Program-made: the position numbers and the translations under genes
The notes under the pieces: generated by a model
What the model saw: only the letters and a program-made list of their open reading frames with translations
What the model was told of the DNA's origin: nothing
Database searches by the model: none
In this document: positions 39,681-49,024 of the stretch, piece by piece
Layout: every line of letters begins with the position of its first letter
Position numbering within the stretch: the stretch's first letter is position 1
Assembly: GCA_902464635.1 (NCBI GenBank)
Contig: CABQKC010000001.1
Location: 1-64,000 of the forward strand
From: an uncultured Caryophanales bacterium
Lineage (GTDB): Bacteria > Bacillota_I > Bacilli_A > RFN20 > CAG-826
Direction: 5' to 3'
Length of the DNA stretch: 64,000 nucleotides

Positions 39681-42257
39681 ATGAATAGGAAATCAAAGAC
39701 CTTATTTGCTGCCTTAAGCCTTGCTTCATTATTTGCAAGCTTGACATCATGCCAACCATCTTCTTCAAGCTCTAGCGAAGTTGACACAGGCTCTTCTATT
39801 GTTACCACCGATTCAAGTGAAGAAGAGGTAAATCCGCCAGTCGGCGAGAATAAAATCAAATTGTCTTCGCCTAGTGATGGGGAACAAATCCAAATCACCC
39901 CAACCCCATTGATGGATTATGTTAATGCTAGGGATGAAAAGGCACAGATTGAAGCCATATTGAAAGCAAAAGAAGCTGAAAACAAAAACTTAACTTGTAC
40001 GTCCGTAAAGCTAAGCTGGCAAAAAGATGGAAGTGCCAATTACACTATCTATGTAGCAGATAATGATAAATTCGATAATGCTTTATCAGTCAAGGTTTCT
40101 TCTCTTTCTAATTCCTACTCATTAGATAACTTAATCCCAAATACTACTTATTATTGGAAAGTAAAAGGCACAAAAGCTAAAGACACTTCAGAAGTCTCTA
40201 CATTCAAGACAATCGGGACATCTGTCCGTTTCATTAATGCAAGCGGAGCCTATAACATCCGTGATTTAGGTGGATGGAAAGCAGGGGTTAAGACTATTAA
40301 ATATGGCAAATTATTCCGTGGGGGCTTATTAAATAACTTCAATAACTGGGCTGATTTGGATGAAAACGGCAAGAAAGTCTTCAATGAGACGCTTGGAATC
40401 AAAACTGAAATCGATTTACGTATTACCGGCAAAGACGATGGCAATCAAGCCGAATGTGCCTTTGATTCAAGCAAGAAATATATCCAAGCCCAATTAGGAC
40501 AATATAACAAGATTCTTGATCCAGAAAACTATGCTGCTTCGAATAATTTTGATTCCTATGGCGATTTGATTGCTAGCAATTATAATGTGGCAGTTTCAAA
40601 TGATGGCATCAGCGTTAAATCCTTACGCGAAATATTTGAAACATTATCTGATGAAACAAATTATCCAATCTATTTCCATTGCAATGCCGGTGCTGATAGA
40701 ACTGGGACACTTGCTTTCTTAATTGAAGGTTTATTAGGCGTAACCTATGAAGACACTATCCGCGACTTTGAATTGACTAGCTTTAGCAAATTCGGCGAAA
40801 GATTAAGAAGCGCCTTAACTAGTGATAATACATTCGATGATTCTGGCGTTTATATGGATAGAGCGGGTGAGAATTACGTTGCCTTTGGGAAACTATATAA
40901 CGACCTCATGCAATATTATGGAGACGGCAAGACTAGTCTATCCTATTCTATTGAAAATTATTTGACTAGATATGTTGGAATCCCTTCATCTAGCATTGCT
41001 AAGGTTAAAGAAATCTTACTTGGCGAAAAAATAGAAGGAGTTACCTTATCTTCTAGACAAGAATTCATGCTAGATAATGAAACTATTTCATTAAATCTAG
41101 AAGAAGCGGGGTTAGATGAAATTACTTCAATCTCTCTAGGAAATATCGATTTAGGCAAAAATCCTGCAAATATTTCTTTAAAAGCTATTAAAGATAAAGG
41201 TATTTCTGGCGAAAGAGATATCGTTATTGTTGGTAAAAAAGGAGACAAAGAAACTACAGTTTACGCTCCTATCCTATTAATAAGTAAGATAATAAGCACA
41301 AAAGAAGAATTTATTGCCTTAGATACATACCGTGCAAAAGTAGTTAATCCATCAGGAACTGGCGACCGCCTCATTAACTTCGGTTATTACCGTTTGGCTA
41401 ATGATATCGGAACTGAAAGTTCTCCAGTTAATCATGGCGGCTGGATTAATGACCAAATTAGCGATAACGGTGCTGCGGGCTTCAGGGGTGTTATCGATGG
41501 TGCAGGACATACAGTCTTCCTAACACCAACTTATGCCGGCTTGTTCTCCGTTGTCGGTGGCGGGGCTATTTTAAAGAATATCAACTTCACCTCGGTTAAA
41601 TTCGGTACTTCATCTGGTACCAATGCTGTTAGCGCCATATTGGGTGCAACCTTATGTGGGGCTACATTAGAAAATGTAAACTTCAATATCCTTGCCGATG
41701 GCTTCGGCGCTAATTACCAAAATTGTCTTCTTGTATCAGGCGGAGGACTTATCTCAAGTAATATGGCTCATTCAAATTACTTCAAAAACGTAACAGTTAA
41801 TTCAGTGGCCCCAATTGTTTCATTGCTTGGCGGACTTACCTATGAAGGAATGGGCGGATGTGTCTTTGATAACTTCGTCTTGAATTGCGATCAACTCGCT
41901 TATGTGGGCATCAAGCGTAACATCAGTGGCTCAATAACATTGGATAAATGCTATTTGCCAATGGAAATGAAAGGCATTACTGGTTCTTATAAGACCAGCT
42001 TGAAAGATAGCATGAAATTAGACATTAGTGGAGACTATGTCTCTATAGAAGTTGATTCTAAATATGCCGGTATGACATTAAATAAAGCTACCTATAATGG
42101 CAAGAACATCGAAAATGCTACTTATGAAAATGGATTGCTCATGTTTGAAAAAACTTCAACTCTTGGAGCAAATCCAGCAGGAAATAGCGGTGTTATTACC
42201 TTAAATTTAGAAAAAGACAATCTAAATTGCTCTTATTCAATATCAGTTACGATGTAA
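39681..42257 (+). CDS. Surface lipoprotein with tyrosine-phosphatase domain
   Basis: 858 residues. Lipoprotein signal with lipobox LTSC (Cys24), a Ser/Asp/Glu-rich linker, a fibronectin-III-like domain (about 70-175), then a protein-tyrosine-phosphatase-like domain. That domain begins YNIRDLGGW and carries the active-site loop HC334NAGADR340TG (CX5R), with intact Cys and Arg. The C-terminal part (about 550-850) is beta-helix/GLUG-like (FRGVIDGAGHTVFL, GGGAILKNINFTSVKF). An exported CX5R phosphatase could act on phosphotyrosine, phosphoinositides or inositol phosphates (PTP-like phytase); substrate unknown. It has a strong AAAGGAGG ribosome site and heads the operon downstream of the cre site. 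Confidence 0.75.
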   Translation: MNRKSKTLFAALSLASLFASLTSCQPSSSSSSEVDTGSSIVTTDSSEEEVNPPVGENKIKLSSPSDGEQIQITPTPLMDYVNARDEKAQIEAILKAKEAENKNLTCTSVKLSWQKDGSANYTIYVADNDKFDNALSVKVSSLSNSYSLDNLIPNTTYYWKVKGTKAKDTSEVSTFKTIGTSVRFINASGAYNIRDLGGWKAGVKTIKYGKLFRGGLLNNFNNWADLDENGKKVFNETLGIKTEIDLRITGKDDGNQAECAFDSSKKYIQAQLGQYNKILDPENYAASNNFDSYGDLIASNYNVAVSNDGISVKSLREIFETLSDETNYPIYFHCNAGADRTGTLAFLIEGLLGVTYEDTIRDFELTSFSKFGERLRSALTSDNTFDDSGVYMDRAGENYVAFGKLYNDLMQYYGDGKTSLSYSIENYLTRYVGIPSSSIAKVKEILLGEKIEGVTLSSRQEFMLDNETISLNLEEAGLDEITSISLGNIDLGKNPANISLKAIKDKGISGERDIVIVGKKGDKETTVYAPILLISKIISTKEEFIALDTYRAKVVNPSGTGDRLINFGYYRLANDIGTESSPVNHGGWINDQISDNGAAGFRGVIDGAGHTVFLTPTYAGLFSVVGGGAILKNINFTSVKFGTSSGTNAVSAILGATLCGATLENVNFNILADGFGANYQNCLLVSGGGLISSNMAHSNYFKNVTVNSVAPIVSLLGGLTYEGMGGCVFDNFVLNCDQLAYVGIKRNISGSITLDKCYLPMEMKGITGSYKTSLKDSMKLDISGDYVSIEVDSKYAGMTLNKATYNGKNIENATYENGLLMFEKTSTLGANPAGNSGVITLNLEKDNLNCSYSISVTM

Positions 42258-42286
42258 AACTATAAAAACCAAAAAAGGAGAAAAAA

Positions 42287-43990
42287 ATGAAAAATCTCAA
42301 AATCAATCGTTTAGCTTTAGTTGGACTAACAGCCTTAGTTGGTGGTTTAGCCTCCTGTGGTACCGGGGGAGGAGGATCTTCCTCAACAACCACAAATGTC
42401 AACATCCTTGTCTTTAACGGGACTGGTGGAAGAGAATGGCTAGACAAAGCCACAAAGCGTTTTGCCGAAGCCAATAAGGAAACCTCTTTCCAAGAAGGAA
42501 AGAAGGGCATTACCTTCAAAATCACCCCAAAGAAAAGTGTTGTCTTTAATTCTGAAATGAAGACTAGTGGTGATGATATCTTTATCTATGAATCTACTAC
42601 AGACATTTATCAATTAGCTGCCCAGAATTTCTTGATGGATCTTTCTGATATTGTCGAACCAATGGTTACTAGCAATTCAATCGAATCCAATACCTTAGAA
42701 AGACTAAAAGGACCAGATGACAAATATTATGCCTTGCCACATTATGAATGGTTCCCGGGAATTAGCTATGACAAGGACCTTTTCGAACAAAAGAATTACT
42801 ATTTTGCCGATCCTAGCGTAGATGAACAAGATAAGGAATTATATACAAGCAAATACGGCAATGCCTATTTTGTTGCCGATAAAAATGCCAAGAAATCAGT
42901 CGGCCCAAACGGCAAAGCTGGAGACTATGATGATGGACTTCCATCTTCATTAGAAGAATTTAATATTCTTTGCGATAAGATGGCTGGTGAAGGTGTCTCC
43001 CCATTACTTATCTGTGGTGGCGGGCATTATTATTCCTGGTACTTGCCTCTTGCCATGTGGGCATCATTAACTGGTGCAGATGGCATGAAAGATACTATGT
43101 GCAACTGGACCGATGCGGAAGTTGATATGGTTTCTAGCTTTGGAAGCGAAGATGCTTTCTATTCCGGTTCTGGATTAAAGAAGCCAGTTACAACAAAGAT
43201 GAAGCTAAATGATGAAAATGGTTATCAAATGTATAACATGGCTAACCGTTATTATTCCTTGGCCTTCTTCGAAATGGCTCTTGCCAATAAGTGGATCGAT
43301 GCCGAAGCACTTGCTAATTCTAACCAAACCCCAGTCGAAGCCATGAACTGGTTCATCAATAAACATAACAGTAAATCCTATGGTATGTATTGGGACGGTT
43401 CCTATTGGTGCCATGAAGCTGCTGATGTTGGAACATTTAGCGATTACGCCAAGATGAATGTTGATAACCCAGATCGCCACGTTGCATTTATGCCTCTTCC
43501 AACTCAATTGACTGGCCAAGTCAGTGAAGGACATGGAAAGAGACCAACCTTAATCAACGTTGGTTCAACCTTGACTTTCGCTAATGCTAGATGCGAAAAG
43601 AATGGCAAAGCCAAAGCCGTTAAGGAATTCATCAAATTCATCTATAGCGAAAATGAACTTGCTGCCTTTAGTGAATTAACCGGATTGACCGCTCCAGTTA
43701 AATATTCCTATAACGTTGATGCCTTAAATAACACATATTATAAAGATTTGGCTGCTTATAGAGCTGATGCAGAAGTAGTCCAACAATCTTCCTATTCCAC
43801 TCGTTACAAAAAGAATTTCGCCACCTTCTTATATGGCTATACCATGACAATTTCTTCCTTTGCTTCTAGTAGCGGAACCCAAAACCAAGGTGGATATCTA
43901 GATGCTTTTAGGAAACTAGATTGCACTTCTCAATATATATTCGAACACACTCAATTAACCAAAGATAACTGGGACAAAATGTCTAAGTAG
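42287..43990 (+). CDS. ABC transporter sugar-binding lipoprotein
   Basis: 567 residues, lipobox LASC (Cys24), Gly/Ser linker, then an extracellular solute-binding fold (NVNILVFNGTGGREWLDKATKRFAEANKE and later KAVKEFIKFIYSENELAAFSELTGLTAPV, characteristic of family 1 carbohydrate-binding proteins). It is longer than typical (about 420-450). It would deliver oligosaccharides to the two permeases encoded next. AAAGGAG lies before the ATG. Confidence 0.85.
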   Translation: MKNLKINRLALVGLTALVGGLASCGTGGGGSSSTTTNVNILVFNGTGGREWLDKATKRFAEANKETSFQEGKKGITFKITPKKSVVFNSEMKTSGDDIFIYESTTDIYQLAAQNFLMDLSDIVEPMVTSNSIESNTLERLKGPDDKYYALPHYEWFPGISYDKDLFEQKNYYFADPSVDEQDKELYTSKYGNAYFVADKNAKKSVGPNGKAGDYDDGLPSSLEEFNILCDKMAGEGVSPLLICGGGHYYSWYLPLAMWASLTGADGMKDTMCNWTDAEVDMVSSFGSEDAFYSGSGLKKPVTTKMKLNDENGYQMYNMANRYYSLAFFEMALANKWIDAEALANSNQTPVEAMNWFINKHNSKSYGMYWDGSYWCHEAADVGTFSDYAKMNVDNPDRHVAFMPLPTQLTGQVSEGHGKRPTLINVGSTLTFANARCEKNGKAKAVKEFIKFIYSENELAAFSELTGLTAPVKYSYNVDALNNTYYKDLAAYRADAEVVQQSSYSTRYKKNFATFLYGYTMTISSFASSSGTQNQGGYLDAFRKLDCTSQYIFEHTQLTKDNWDKMSK

Positions 43991-44007
43991 TCTTGACGAG
44001 GGAAACC

Positions 44008-44961
44008 ATGTATAAAACAATTACACGTGATAAAAATAAGGCAAAGAACAAAAAGGAACTAACCCGTTTCCTTTTCTGCATGGCATTTCTAATAATACCA
44101 ATCATCCATTTCTTTCTCTTTTATCTTTATGTCAACATGAATTCTTTCATCATGGCTTTCCAAACATATACTCTAGATTATGATTTAGAGAGAATTGTCA
44201 CCACATTTGCTGGGTGGGAAAACTTCAAGGTTGCACTTTCCTCCTTTTCAAAATATCCATATATGTTGAAAAATTCCTTGATTTTCTGCGCAGTTGATTT
44301 ATTTCTCGCCCAGCCTCTTGCTTTGCTTGCATCCTATTATATATATAAGAAAAAACCAGGAAGCGCGCTCTTCCGTACGGTTCTTTACCTCCCACAAGTA
44401 TTATCTAGCATTGTATTAGGACTCTTATTTAGATATGTAGTTCAAAATGCCATACCAGAAATCTTATTTAATTTGTTTGGCACCGAAAAGGTGGATGCTC
44501 TAGGTGATCCGAATATGCAGCTCTGGGTAATGATTACTTTCAATGTTGTCATGAGCTTCGGTGTTAATGTCTTGCTTTATAGCAATGCGATGGGCAATGT
44601 AAACCCTGCCCTTATCGAAAGCGCTTCTCTTGATGGGGCAAATACACTTTCTATCTTGTGGCATGTTGTCTTGCCAAAGATTTATCCAACTATTGTATCT
44701 TTGGCTATTGTTATCATTTCCCAATTATTCGTATCTCAATACCAGGTATTCAATATTTATGGGGAGAATGCGATGGCCATGGGGAATGTTGGCTACTTCA
44801 TTTATCTAAATTCCCTAAAATCCGACATTCTTGGAGGCGTACCAAATTATATTAGTTATCCGGCCTTAGCTGCCTTTGGCTTGGTTTTGACCGCGATTAT
44901 AGTTCCAACAACCTTCTTAGTAAAATTCTTACTAAATAGGTTTGGGCCAAGCGAGGATTAG
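44008..44961 (+). CDS. Sugar ABC transporter permease, UgpA/LplB type
   Basis: 317 residues with about six transmembrane helices. The EAA coupling loop reads ESASLDGANTLSILWHVVLPKIYPTI (positions about 200-225), the docking site for the ATPase. I start it at ATG 44008 with GAGGG at 43998-44002; the track's TTG at 43993 lies before that ribosome site. The gene lies between the binding protein and the second permease. Confidence 0.85.
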   Translation: MYKTITRDKNKAKNKKELTRFLFCMAFLIIPIIHFFLFYLYVNMNSFIMAFQTYTLDYDLERIVTTFAGWENFKVALSSFSKYPYMLKNSLIFCAVDLFLAQPLALLASYYIYKKKPGSALFRTVLYLPQVLSSIVLGLLFRYVVQNAIPEILFNLFGTEKVDALGDPNMQLWVMITFNVVMSFGVNVLLYSNAMGNVNPALIESASLDGANTLSILWHVVLPKIYPTIVSLAIVIISQLFVSQYQVFNIYGENAMAMGNVGYFIYLNSLKSDILGGVPNYISYPALAAFGLVLTAIIVPTTFLVKFLLNRFGPSED

Positions 44962-44963
44962 TT

Positions 44964-45992
44964 ATGGAAAAAGTTAGGACCAACTCAATGAATAACATAA
45001 AACGCGGCAGGAAGCCGAAATCATCAAAGATCGATATTTGCTTCTATGTCCTCCTTGCTATCTTGATTTCTTTATTTGCTTTATTCTTGCTCTTCCTTCT
45101 TCTTTGGGGGTTAATGACTTCCTTGAAGAGCAAAAATGACTTTGAGCAAAACGGAGCAATCGCCTTCCCGTTTGTTGATTGGGGGAACTGGGAGAATCCA
45201 CTAGCTAGCAATTATCAATTGTTCCATCTTAAGAATTACGGGATTATCTTCAAGAATTTGATATTCATGCAGCTTAATGCCTCTTGGTATGTCGGGGATA
45301 CTCTCATCATGCATTCGCAAGAGAATATTGGCTTCTTATCAATGTTAATGAATACACTTGTCTATGCAGGTGTAGGGGGATTAATTTGCTCGGTTGTACC
45401 TGCAATTACTGCCTATATTACATCTAAATATAAATATAAGATCTGTACGGTCATAAATGTTGTATTCACCTTAATGTTATCAATCCCAATCGTTGGTGCA
45501 TTGCCTAGTGAATTAACTTGGTTAAGGCAATTAGGGTTATTCGATAGCCTTTGGGGAAACTTCCTACGTTTCTTCTCTGGGGCAGGCATGTATTACTTTG
45601 TCTATTATGCCTTCTTCTCTTCCTTGTCTAATACATATAGGGAAGCAGCTGAAATAGATGGTGCGAATGACTTCACGGTCATGTTCCGTATCTATTTCCC
45701 GATGGCTATAAAAACTATTGGAACGGTCTTCCTAATCCAATTCATTGCCTTATGGAATGACTGGCAGGCGACAATGTTATATCTTCCAACCCATCCAACA
45801 TTAGCTAGGGCGGTATATGAAATGTCTCTAGCTAAATCTGACATTGGGACAGGGACTGAAAAGTTCTTATTGCAAACTACCCCACTAAAGATTACGGCTT
45901 CGATGATATTAGCAGTCCCAATCACAATCATATTCGTTATTTTCAGGAATAAACTCATGGGCAATGTCTCTGTGGGTGGATTAAAAGAATAA
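44964..45992 (+). CDS. Sugar ABC transporter permease, UgpE/AraQ type
   Basis: 342 residues, about six transmembrane helices, with a basic N-terminal tail (NIKRGRKPKSSKID). The EAA motif is REAAEIDGANDFTVMFRIYFPMA (about residues 232-254). It follows the first permease after two bases and completes the heterodimeric channel. No ATPase gene follows, as is common for Firmicutes sugar importers that share a multitask ATPase. Confidence 0.85.
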   Translation: MEKVRTNSMNNIKRGRKPKSSKIDICFYVLLAILISLFALFLLFLLLWGLMTSLKSKNDFEQNGAIAFPFVDWGNWENPLASNYQLFHLKNYGIIFKNLIFMQLNASWYVGDTLIMHSQENIGFLSMLMNTLVYAGVGGLICSVVPAITAYITSKYKYKICTVINVVFTLMLSIPIVGALPSELTWLRQLGLFDSLWGNFLRFFSGAGMYYFVYYAFFSSLSNTYREAAEIDGANDFTVMFRIYFPMAIKTIGTVFLIQFIALWNDWQATMLYLPTHPTLARAVYEMSLAKSDIGTGTEKFLLQTTPLKITASMILAVPITIIFVIFRNKLMGNVSVGGLKE

Positions 45993-46008
45993 AAGGAGTA
46001 TCAACAAA

Positions 46009-49000
46009 ATGAAAAAAGCAAAAGCGTTATTCACACTGGCAACTTTATCCATTCTTGGGCTTTCTACTATTTCTAATTCTGTTTTGGAAACAAAAGGGGA
46101 AGAAGTCTCCATAAATAATCTAGATGTAGAAGATTCCTATAACATTGGAGATTTATTATTTATCTCCAAGGATGTAACTCTTTCTAAAGATGGCAAGGAT
46201 ACAAAAGTTACCGCTTCTTATCTTACTTATCCAAACGGATCTTCTAAATCTGCCTCTTCTTATAAATTAGATAGTTATGGCAAATATACCCTTTTATTAG
46301 TAGGGGAAGATAAGATTACTTACACCAAATCATTCTCTGTTTTTAAAGATGTCTATACTTTTGGCGGGGATAAATCTTCTATCGATTATGGTTCTCTTAA
46401 TCCCCAATTTGCCTCTAGCGGATATCCTTATGGATTAAAAGTTGGCTTGACTGAAGGCGATACATTTACTTTCTCTAAGCCGATAGATTTATCAAAATCC
46501 AAATACCAAAAATTAATCATGTGGAATGTCAAGGATTTAGGAGTCAATCCTAGTGTCCATTCCATTACAGTCCGCGTTACCGATGCTTATGATCCTGAAA
46601 ATTATTTCACGATTACAAATAGCAAGGGCTCCTATTATTATGAAAACTATATCTCTGCTGGATTTAACGGAAGCAGAATTGCCGGCTTATCTAAAGATGA
46701 CTCTGGCACGATTACAATCGATTCAACAAATTATCGTATTAGTCCAACTGGCGGTACTTCCATAACTGGTAATAACCCTACATCGAATGTTTATAACAAT
46801 GTCTCCTATTATTTGGATACTTCTAATCCAAGCAATTACCGTATCTATGCCGAAAATGACCAAGCTAGAAACTATGCATTAGTCAGCGAATTAAATAATC
46901 CAAGCATATATCCTGATACAAATTTTGCCGGTTTTAAGACTGGCTTAGTCTATATCTCTCTTACTGCAACTGGATATAGCGGAGTAGATAGCGCTCCTAT
47001 CGAAATTGGTGAAATCGGAGGAATAAAAGGCGAAAGCCTTAATCCAATGGATTACTATAAGGATGAGATTAATCCAATAATTGATTTAAATTCAAAAAAG
47101 AAAGCAAACGTTGTCGGCGGACTTGAAATCAAGATTCCAGAAGCCAAGGCTTTTGATGAAACTGCCCTTTCTGGAGACTTAAAGAAGACTGTCTATTATG
47201 GATATGATTCTTCTTCAAAGAAGATGATTGCCGTCAAGAATGATTCCTTTACCCCGACTGAAAAAGGTATCTATACAATTATTTATGAAGCAACTGACGT
47301 ATATGGCAATGTCGGAACTGAGAGAATTGATTTATTCGTTTCTTCTTTCGGTGAGGAAGGAATCCATTTCGAGGTCAAGCCATTAGAAGGATTAAAAGCC
47401 GGGACCTTAGTTAAATTTGATAATTTCGAGGCAACTTCCTTAAATGATGACTGCGTTACTAAAGTCGAAGTAAAAGATCCAAGTGGTAAGATTGATGTTA
47501 TTTCTTCTACTGACCAATATAAATTAGAAAAAGCTGGCAAATATCATCTTACATATCGTTACCAAGATAGTTTCTATTCTGGTAAAAAAGAATATGAATT
47601 TGATGTTGATGTCAATAATAACGCCACATTTGAAACCGATAAGGTTAGCCTTCCACATTACTTCATGAAAGGCTCTTCCTATACAATAGATGTTCCTAAT
47701 GCCTATACATATGGTAAAGATGGCGAGAGCAAAGACAAAATCCTTTCCTATGTCAAATTCGATGATGAAGAATATAAGGAATTTGATCCTCTTGATCTAG
47801 AAATAAGTGGAAATAAATATGTTTCCTTTAAATTTGTTCCAGAAAGTAACCCATCTACATTAATCGAGACCGATAGAGTAAATATTATCGATACCGGCTA
47901 TGATGGCAAGAATGTATACCTTACTAAATATTTCGTTGGAGATTTCACTGGCAAAGATGTCAAAGATAGCGAAGGCAAGAATGCTGATTATGTACGTTAT
48001 CAAAGTAAGCTCACCGGAAATGGATCGATGGAATTTATCAACAAATTGCTCCTCTCTGGATTTGAATTCTCCTTTAAGACCAATATTTCTAATAAGGTAA
48101 GAATGCACCTTATCCCATTTAGCGACGGAGAAGAAGTAACCATTGAATTTGAAGCTTCTAAAGTTAGCGTGAACGGAAGAACCCAAGCCGCAAGCGAAAA
48201 CTATCAAGGTAGTGGCGCTACTATTCTTTATAGCTCTACTAATAGCACCCTTACTGTTGCAGGAGCCAACTTTACTCTTGATAACCCATTTAAAGACGAT
48301 TCTTTCTTGCTAAAAATCGAAGCAGAAGGATTAAAAGAATCTTCATATATCGATATCTCTAAAGTAGGCAACCAACCTTTCCGTTCTTATTCCAATAGGG
48401 ATAGAATCCAACCAATGGCTTCTGCCCTTTTCCCAGAGCAAGTCGCTCATGTTGGCGAAAGAAGTACTCTTTATAAACCAAATGTTGCTGATGTTTTAAC
48501 TCCAGTTAGCGATAAAAACGTCTTCTTGACCGTTGTTAAAAATATCTCTGGCTCAGTTAAGAAAGTAAAGGATGTAAATAGCGGAAAAGAGATTTCTAGC
48601 GTTTCTGATTTCTCTTCCAACTACGAAATCGAATATGACGAATATGGCTCTTATGTCATTAGTTATGGCGTCTTAGATGGTGCAGGCAACTCAATCTCTG
48701 GCGGATTAAAAGGATTAGTCAGTGTTATTGATAGAGAAGTACCAGTCATAACAACTAAGGTTTCAACCCACACAATAAAAGCAAATGTTGCCAGTGCACT
48801 TCCTGTATTTGAAGGAACTGATAACTTGACAAGTCCAGAAAAATTAGAGATTTGGCACTTAGTCTATAACGATAAGAAAGTCTTGACTGCTAGTGTTCCA
48901 AATGGTGATAAAGCCACAATTTCGACAAAGGGAACATATACAGTCTATGTAACTGTGCAAGACGAAGAAGGCAATACCGCTTATAGCGAATATACCTTGA

Positions 49001-49011
49001 TTGTCGAATAA
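46009..49011 (+). CDS. Very large secreted surface protein with Ig-like domains
   Basis: 1000 residues. Signal peptide (MKKAKALFTLATLSILGLST) without a lipobox Cys, and no LPXTG or S-layer anchor. Several beta-sandwich units are visible: residues about 345-450, with YTIIYEATDVYGNVGTERIDLFV as a typical bacterial Ig/HYR end, about 455-545, about 680-800 (a laminin-G-like fold) and about 910-1000 (STKGTYTVYVTVQDEEGNTA). No catalytic site was seen. Its place between the permeases and DUF4838 suggests glycan capture at the surface. Confidence 0.6.
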   Translation: MKKAKALFTLATLSILGLSTISNSVLETKGEEVSINNLDVEDSYNIGDLLFISKDVTLSKDGKDTKVTASYLTYPNGSSKSASSYKLDSYGKYTLLLVGEDKITYTKSFSVFKDVYTFGGDKSSIDYGSLNPQFASSGYPYGLKVGLTEGDTFTFSKPIDLSKSKYQKLIMWNVKDLGVNPSVHSITVRVTDAYDPENYFTITNSKGSYYYENYISAGFNGSRIAGLSKDDSGTITIDSTNYRISPTGGTSITGNNPTSNVYNNVSYYLDTSNPSNYRIYAENDQARNYALVSELNNPSIYPDTNFAGFKTGLVYISLTATGYSGVDSAPIEIGEIGGIKGESLNPMDYYKDEINPIIDLNSKKKANVVGGLEIKIPEAKAFDETALSGDLKKTVYYGYDSSSKKMIAVKNDSFTPTEKGIYTIIYEATDVYGNVGTERIDLFVSSFGEEGIHFEVKPLEGLKAGTLVKFDNFEATSLNDDCVTKVEVKDPSGKIDVISSTDQYKLEKAGKYHLTYRYQDSFYSGKKEYEFDVDVNNNATFETDKVSLPHYFMKGSSYTIDVPNAYTYGKDGESKDKILSYVKFDDEEYKEFDPLDLEISGNKYVSFKFVPESNPSTLIETDRVNIIDTGYDGKNVYLTKYFVGDFTGKDVKDSEGKNADYVRYQSKLTGNGSMEFINKLLLSGFEFSFKTNISNKVRMHLIPFSDGEEVTIEFEASKVSVNGRTQAASENYQGSGATILYSSTNSTLTVAGANFTLDNPFKDDSFLLKIEAEGLKESSYIDISKVGNQPFRSYSNRDRIQPMASALFPEQVAHVGERSTLYKPNVADVLTPVSDKNVFLTVVKNISGSVKKVKDVNSGKEISSVSDFSSNYEIEYDEYGSYVISYGVLDGAGNSISGGLKGLVSVIDREVPVITTKVSTHTIKANVASALPVFEGTDNLTSPEKLEIWHLVYNDKKVLTASVPNGDKATISTKGTYTVYVTVQDEEGNTAYSEYTLIVE

Positions 49012-49024
49012 GGAGGACATGCAT

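Noticed and set aside
46009..49011. Cell-wall sorting signal on the 1000-residue surface protein
   Set aside because: No LPXTG-like motif, hydrophobic tail or basic end is present at the C-terminus.
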